Notes under the pieces: model-generated
The model's input: the letters and a program-made list of their open reading frames with translations, nothing else
The model's database searches: none
Told to the model about the DNA's origin: nothing
Part shown: positions 58,330-64,000 of the stretch, piece after piece
Numbering within the stretch: position 1 is the first letter of the stretch
Layout: each line of letters starts with the position of its first letter
Program-made: the position numbers and the translations under genes
DNA from: Endomychus coccineus
Lineage: Eukaryota > Arthropoda > Insecta > Coleoptera > Endomychidae
Length of the DNA stretch: 64,000 nucleotides
Direction: 5' to 3'
Assembly: GCA_958510875.1 (NCBI GenBank)
Contig: OY294069.1
Coordinates: 6,209,205-6,273,204 of the forward strand

Positions 58330-58997
58330 AACCTCCCCGGAACATGGTGAGCTTGTCAGTGAAGTGCCACAGGGATCTGTCCTTGGTCCGCTACTGTTCC
58401 TTATTGTCATTAATGATTTGGTTCAGGCGGTGGGAGCGGAAGATTTACTACTCTTTGCTGATGACACCAGTATGGTCCGAAGAGAGAATAATGGAAGGGA
58501 TTTTCTAGCTTGCTTGAGTGATTCTCAAGAAAGTCTTTTAGAGCCGTTTTCTGCAAATGAACTGTCCGTAAACCTTGCCGAAACTGGTATAATGTTATTC
58601 ACAGACAGAAACATTACTTCTGAAAACCCTGACTACATAAAGTTTTTGAGTGTCTTATTTGATCCAGTTCTTAGTTGGGAGTGTCGTGTTAACATTGTAG
58701 CTAAGAAAAAATTCAGTGAACTACTTGCCGGAGAAGGCGATGTTCATGGCATATTTCTCCCTTATTCAGTCTCATATGTCACATATCTTGACAGGCTGGG
58801 GTAATTCCCCTCATTCAAATAGGATTTTTCGTCTTCAAAGAAAAGTGTTGAGAACCTTAACAAAGAAACGTTTCAGAGATGACATTAGAAATAGTTTTAT
58901 CGATTCCAAAATTATGACTTTCACGTCACCATATATTTATAATTGCATACTAATGGGTATGTCGTCTGATTCACATGTCAGACAGACATCAAAATAA
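58330..58997 (+). mobile_element. LINE reverse transcriptase fragment
   Basis: It reads VPQGSVLGPLLFLIVINDL, then LLLFADDTSMV (the catalytic FADD box), then LSVNLAETGIMLF and VLFDPVLSWE. A shift near 58716 leads to a C-terminal frame (SHILTGWGNSPHSNRIFRLQ). This is the RT palm and thumb of a non-LTR element, nearly open over 146 codons. It lies between two copies of the DDE transposase relic. Confidence 0.88.
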
Positions 58998-59545
58998 TTA
59001 AGTGTATCGAGAATGGGTAATATCTATGAAGTTGATTCAATCTATATCGAATTTTGCCAAGAGTTTGAGAATATAGATCAGAAAACGTTCCTTGAAAAAA
59101 GAGTATGGAATCTCAACGTTTATGGCGTCATGAATATTTGATGGCTATTAAACAGCAGCAAATCGTCCGACTATCTTGACGAAATATGGTTTGACACACA
59201 TGACACTGGGAAAAAAGGGTGGAATGATTTTTCAGAAAAATGCCAAAAAGCTCCTTCAATTAGAGGCAAAAGAATAACAATAATACATGTATATTTAGAG
59301 AATAAATTTGTTCCAAACTGTCTGTTACTTTGACCTAAACTTTTTGAGGATTGGTTTGAACACCCGCTTCTTCAAAATATACCCAAAAATAGCGTAATTG
59401 TATTAGACAATGCTATTTATCATAGTCGTCAAGTAAAAATGTTGCCTAGTTCTAACAGCACCAAAGCAAAAATTCAACATTTTATGATAGATAATAATAT
59501 ATATTTTGAAGAAACTTAAAGAAAACGGAATCTTTCGAAAGTATT
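58985..59545 (+). mobile_element. DDE transposase relic, copy 2 (internal deletion)
   Basis: It repeats 57560-58310 with a deletion of about 190 bp. Shared words are GTGTATCGAGAATG, AGTTTGAGA, GGAATCTCAACGTTTATGG-like, CAAACTGTCTGTT-CTTTGACC and AAATATACCCAAAAATAGCG. More stops than copy 1. Confidence 0.85.
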
Positions 59546-59599
59546 AAAGGTTTTCAAACTTGCATAGTAAATACAAACACATTCCGTGTTAGCAGTCAA

Positions 59600-59815
59600 T
59601 AAAAAAAGTTTTGGTTTACCAGGTGGAACAGTCTCACACAGCTGTTTCGCTCTTCTCATAGGCTCGTCAGTGAGACGAGGCAGACATGAAGTCACTGATC
59701 AATCGTATCCGAAAATGATATAATAAAACACCCTCAAAGTGTTTGGCAAACCTAGAAGTTCCAACATTATCTGCCGAAAAGTAGATGCCCCACTGAGAAT
59801 GTAATTCACAATGTT
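59600..59815 (-). repeat. Dispersed repeat, copy 3
   Basis: The inverse of the 50036-50262 repeat: GTTTTGGTTTACCAGGTGGA, ACAGCTGTTTCGCTCTTCTC, AGGCTCGTCAGTGAGACGAG and ATCTGCCGAAAAGTAGATG. Confidence 0.8.
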
Positions 59816-60541
59816 TCGCAGCAATGTATAGTGAAATACAAACATATTTCGTGTTAGAAGTCAGTAGGCAAAGTTTTCATACAAGATGTATTGCCTTTTT
59901 GAACGGATGTATTATGGATCGATCTTCAAGTGTGTGCCTAGTCGATATTCGCCTTGGAATTCTAACGTGAGTTTCTTGCTCATTAATGGTTTAATGATAG
60001 TGCCAATATGTAATTCCCAAATGAGAACGAACTTTCGATAAGTTTTGACGCATGCTATCCCATCTGCAACCTCATATACACATATTGCTTGTTGTCGGCT
60101 GCCGTAAGTAGGAGTTCAGGATATCTACGTGGATTGGAACATAGTGCACAACGTTCGAAATTACGCGTCTCCCTCACGTGGCCCGCGAAACTAAATACAT
60201 ATTCAATGTTAAAAATGTTTTGTTGTTGCTGAGTTTCAGAACGGAACCGGATTTCAACGTAGTTAACAACTTGAATTTCCATTAGATATCTTTTCTATTG
60301 CTATCTTTAAAACGACAATTATCGCAAAATAAGATTCTCATTTGAATTCACCTTGGCTTTTGTCATGGGCTGAAGTTAGTTCTAGGTGTTTTATTTACAA
60401 AAATCAATTGAAACTCAAAATCAAGTTAGTTGTTAGGCTGTCACTTGTCATCGAACAGTATTTTTGTATTGTTTGATGAAAATAAAGTGCCCTTCTTGGG
60501 AAAAATGAATCAGCAATTACAAAAATGTGTCTAATGTTAAT
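59816..60541. other. Gene-free stretch with one unassigned frame
   Basis: A 75-codon - strand frame (60282-60055) has moderate complexity (VREVRNFER-like and CALCSNPRRYPELLL stretches). It matches no family I know and has no splice context. Not called as a gene. Confidence 0.4.
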
Positions 60542-60544
60542 ATA

Positions 60545-61330
60545 CCGGGATATCAAAAAGTATCTTGGTCAAGGGTGGTTGTGGAATCTAAAACGTATGT
60601 CTTAGTTTACGTTTGAAATAATTATGTCACTGTCACACTGACATCAAAAACCTACAAATTTCATACCTATTTATTTCAGTTGTAAAACAATAATGAATAC
60701 AAATTAATATAGTAATAAAAATTGTCGAAATGTTAACTTTGAACCTTTTAAAAGGTCGGGATAGCCACAAACCGGGTCGAAAACGGTTAAAAAATAGTTA
60801 ATTTTCGATAAATGGAATGACGTTCACGTGAGAAGCCCGTAGCTCGCGAGTTGGAAAAGTGCAAAAGTTAGGAACATAGAACTTCTTTACGAGGGCTTTT
60901 TGCGTACCGTTTTCGCTCCATGTAGTTAGATTTAGTCGCGATACGCACCCGACGGCCCTTCTTTTTTCCAAAAATTCCGTTTAAATAGGAAAATTTAATT
61001 AAAATAGAAGCAGGTACTCTCAGGTCTCAACTGACGCGTAGCGAGCTTCTCGAGGGAAACGTCAAAATGATTTCGTTCGTAGCTAATTACATAGGACGTC
61101 TGGCGTTCATGCAATTGTGTTTTTATACAATTTGAACCTTCTAATTTCGATAGGATACGTGAAAATCCCGGAGTCTGAAGCGCTAGAGACTTCTGAGTGT
61201 TATAACATTCGTATAAAATTGCGAAATTTCGCACTTTTAGAAACTTCAATTTAATTAATTTGACACAGGTAAAGACACACGTTTTAGATTCCACAACTAT
61301 CCTTGACCAAGATACTTTTTGATGTCCCGG
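60545..61330. mobile_element. MITE, TA-flanked, about 52-bp terminal inverted repeats
   Basis: CCGGGATATCAAAAAGTATC at the left and GATACTTTTTGATGTCCCGG at the right begin inverted ends that extend about 52 bp (TTGGTCAAGG, GGAATCTAAAACGT). TA flanks both ends, as for Tc1/mariner-mobilised elements. The interior (786 bp in all) is non-coding. Confidence 0.9.
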
Positions 61331-61984
61331 TACATTTACCTAATCATTGTAAAAACAAAAACTATAGTGGAAATGATTCAGATACCGGTAATGAAAGACG
61401 TTGAATTAAACTCTATGTTACATTGAAATTTTATCCAAATAGTCTACATAATGTATTTCACAACTCTATGTTTCTAACTGACATCTACTGTCAGGCTGAC
61501 TGTCGCAATTATTCATATTATAATATAACCTTGTCTTATACTGACACTTGCTGTCACATGAATTAACAAAATTCACCAAATTAAAGACATAAAATAGATC
61601 ATGACGAAAATGAAAATTTCGGACACTTAAGCAGGTTAAATATATGTGTGTGATATATATTTATAACCAGAAAAATACGGTTGTCCTTGTAGTCAAAAAT
61701 ACCAACTGAAACGGGACTACCGCGCTTAAATATAATACAATGCACCACTTTCTCATTGAAATATACATTAAAATTAAAAATGTGTTGCCGCTTGGAGAAT
61801 AGACAAATAGTGTGCGTTGCAAAGTTACTTTTCGCAAATCATTAGATTTGGTTACTGATTTTTACATAATAGTTTCACATTCTATAAGATATTCTTCGTA
61901 TTTGTGTAAAGATAATGAAATAAATTATTTATTTCCTCATCTTTTCGCAACTAAATAATATTCAAATTAATAATTTTTGTGAGA

Positions 61985-62075
61985 AAATATACAAAAACAA
62001 AATTTCCGCTTCTGGGAATCGAACCCGAGTTTGTTGAGTTGAAGTCGAGTGACCTAGCCCCTAGACCACATCGCC
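61985..62075 (-). repeat. tRNA-like sequence (pseudo-tRNA)
   Basis: The - strand has an A box-like GTGGTCTAGGGGCTAGGTCA, a B box GGGTTCGATTCCC and a trailing TTTT terminator. The acceptor and anticodon stems do not pair properly, so I read it as a tRNA-derived pseudogene or SINE head. Confidence 0.6.
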
Positions 62076-62089
62076 GTTTGTCATAAGCT

Positions 62090-64000
62090 GTAAAAGTGCT
62101 GTGCAAATTCAAGTTTATTTCGATAATTGTTTTTGTTGTTGTTAAATTACCTCAAATTTACTAAAAGATTTAAATCGATTCAATATAAACTTTGGGAGTT
62201 ACGATTTCTTTCAATTTTCTACCCTTCAGAAAAGGGTGTATTGATTATACGATTTTTCAGGAAAACAGCAAGGTCCATCACCGAACAACAAACAATTTTT
62301 CGTCAAAATTTAAATATGATAGGACGTTTCGTTTTTGAGTTAACGTGTAGGCAAGTTTTGTGACGGACATCCAGACAGACACGGATTTTTTAAAGTTGCT
62401 TAAAATTCGATATAAATACTATGGTGAAGGTATGTTTGTTCTAGTACCTTTTTTTATCGATTTCGAAATAGCAATCCGTGTGCAACAGAGATAAATAAAA
62501 TAAAAACAATTTTTAATAAAAGGATATGTAACAAAATAATAATATATAAGTAATATACCTTCCAAATGTTACTATTTTATAAAGAAAATAGTACACATTA
62601 TTGTAGCGAAAAACTTTATTATTATAAAACTCTAAAAGTTATTGTACAAATACAAGAAGTTATTGAGCATCAGATTCATCGGAAGTTGCAAGTTGGATTC
62701 TAAGGGATTGTCACCGTTATTACTGTTTGTCAATTGCTATATATCGTCAACTTGTAAGGGCGTTTGATTCCCAACAATCCCTGTTTGTTTGACATACCTT
62801 TTCAGAACATAGGTCGATGCAATTTGGATCAGTTGCATTAAATCTCGTAGAATTTGGATTTATACAATAACATCATAGTTTCATAATAAAATGTTTCTTC
62901 AGTACAATAACTATTTTTCCAAAATAAGAATTCACCTTTTTATTTACACTCTGTTTTCTATATGAAAATATTCAATTTGAAAGATAAGTATATTACTCAT
63001 ATATTATCATTTTGTTACATAATTTGTCTTCCACTGAGCAGCTGCCTCTCGTGTAGCTCAACGCTTCACTGTTACGATTCGCTCGCTTGCTCTAATATTC
63101 GAATTTTAGCGCGACAAACATGAGTTATGACAGATTTTGCTTTGGAAACCTAATACCTGCGTGTTCGCAAGAAGATTTTCTTTATTTTAGTATCTGCCTC
63201 AACGGGAACACAGATGTGCCTAAAGACAACCTATATTTTCCTTATTCCTTATGCGTTTGTACTCTCGATTCGTACTGAATTGTTTGAGGAAATAAATAAG
63301 TGTGGGAATAAAAAATAATTTATTATGGGTAGTCTTGACCTGATACAATCAGACATCCCACTCTCGATTTGTTTACTTACATATTATGTTTGTTAAAAAA
63401 TACTTTTCTTCATTAAAATGTATGGATGGAGGTCGATCTTAGTTGGAATCTTGTACTATATTATATAGAACAATTTAATAATATGGCTTAAGATAATAAA
63501 ATACTTTCCAAGTTTTAGTATTGATGGCCGTAGAAAAATTATAGTATGCACTCGTTTTAATAAAGGCTAGCTCCACTCTTGCCTAATGATACTCGTGACT
63601 AAAATGCCGTTTATTAAACTTATTGCATAATATATTATTAAATCTTAAATGTATGAAGGTAATGTTAATATAAAAGTGTATTGAAATGTACATGTCGAAC
63701 CAATTTAACTGGCTGCTATGGAAAGTTGTTGTTTGTAAAATTACATGTTGTTTCAAATTGGGTACTCCATTTGTGACAAACGCTTGATCCACTGGACGAA
63801 TACATAGTTTCAACGTTCTTGAGTGGTTTGACATTGGTGGTGCAATATTACTAAATTAAGAAGGCAATGGATTGCTTGTATGGAATGTACAGTCTTGTTC
63901 AATTGGGTATCAAGACATTCAAATTATCTGGAAATTTATAATAACTGGTTCTTGATAAATGGATTACGTAATCCGCAAAACAGCATTTTTCTACAGTTTT
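62090..64000. other. Gene-free right edge
   Basis: AT-rich with short frames only. No domain, repeat family or splice-supported exon was recognised. Confidence 0.55.

Noticed and set aside
61985..62075. A functional tRNA-Glu-like gene
   Set aside because: The anticodon arm and acceptor stem do not form despite a good B box.

Overview
The window is eukaryotic and almost certainly from an insect. It is AT-rich, its two genes are split by GT-AG introns, and it is full of Penelope-like, LINE, hAT and mariner remnants. A beetle is plausible, but the sequence alone does not settle the order. No prokaryotic operons, CRISPR arrays or rRNA were seen.

Two host genes can be reconstructed. The first is a glial cells missing (gcm) family transcription factor on the + strand (four coding exons, 8667-14523, 528 residues as modelled). 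It carries the GCM DNA-binding domain across exons 1-2 and a long, low-complexity C-terminal region in the last exon. The second is the autophagy scaffold FIP200/RB1CC1 (insect Atg17) on the - strand. Its ten coding exons run from 43224 to 21676 and stay in frame across all nine introns (1396 residues). It has an N-terminal ubiquitin-like fold, a central helical scaffold, a Ser/Pro linker, a coiled coil and a C-terminal Claw domain, followed by an unusual acidic tail.

Layout: 1-8640 is gene-free upstream sequence with Penelope-like element (PLE) and SINE fragments. 8645-14523 is gcm, with two LINE fragments and tandem repeats in its long intron. 14524-21600 is intergenic, with tandem repeats, a 638-bp palindrome and a terminal-inverted-repeat (TIR) element. 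21676-43224 is Atg17, whose introns hold a 1.07-kb palindrome, a hAT element with perfect 8-bp target duplications, a PLE with inverted ends, a mariner relic, two MITEs, two minisatellites and a LINE RNase H relic. 43225-64000 is a repeat graveyard: a PLE nested in a LINE, a 310-bp satellite, another PLE, a foldback element, a broken OTU-domain ORF, duplicated transposase relics around a LINE fragment, and a MITE.

The most interesting signal is a pair of 42-nt type I hammerhead ribozyme motifs at the two ends of the PLE in Atg17 intron 8, in opposite orientations. One lies in the sense strand of the Atg17 pre-mRNA. A decayed third copy accompanies another PLE at 53.1-54.5 kb, and a second family of CTGATGA-stem-GAAA cores occurs near 16.0, 16.4 and 52.2 kb.
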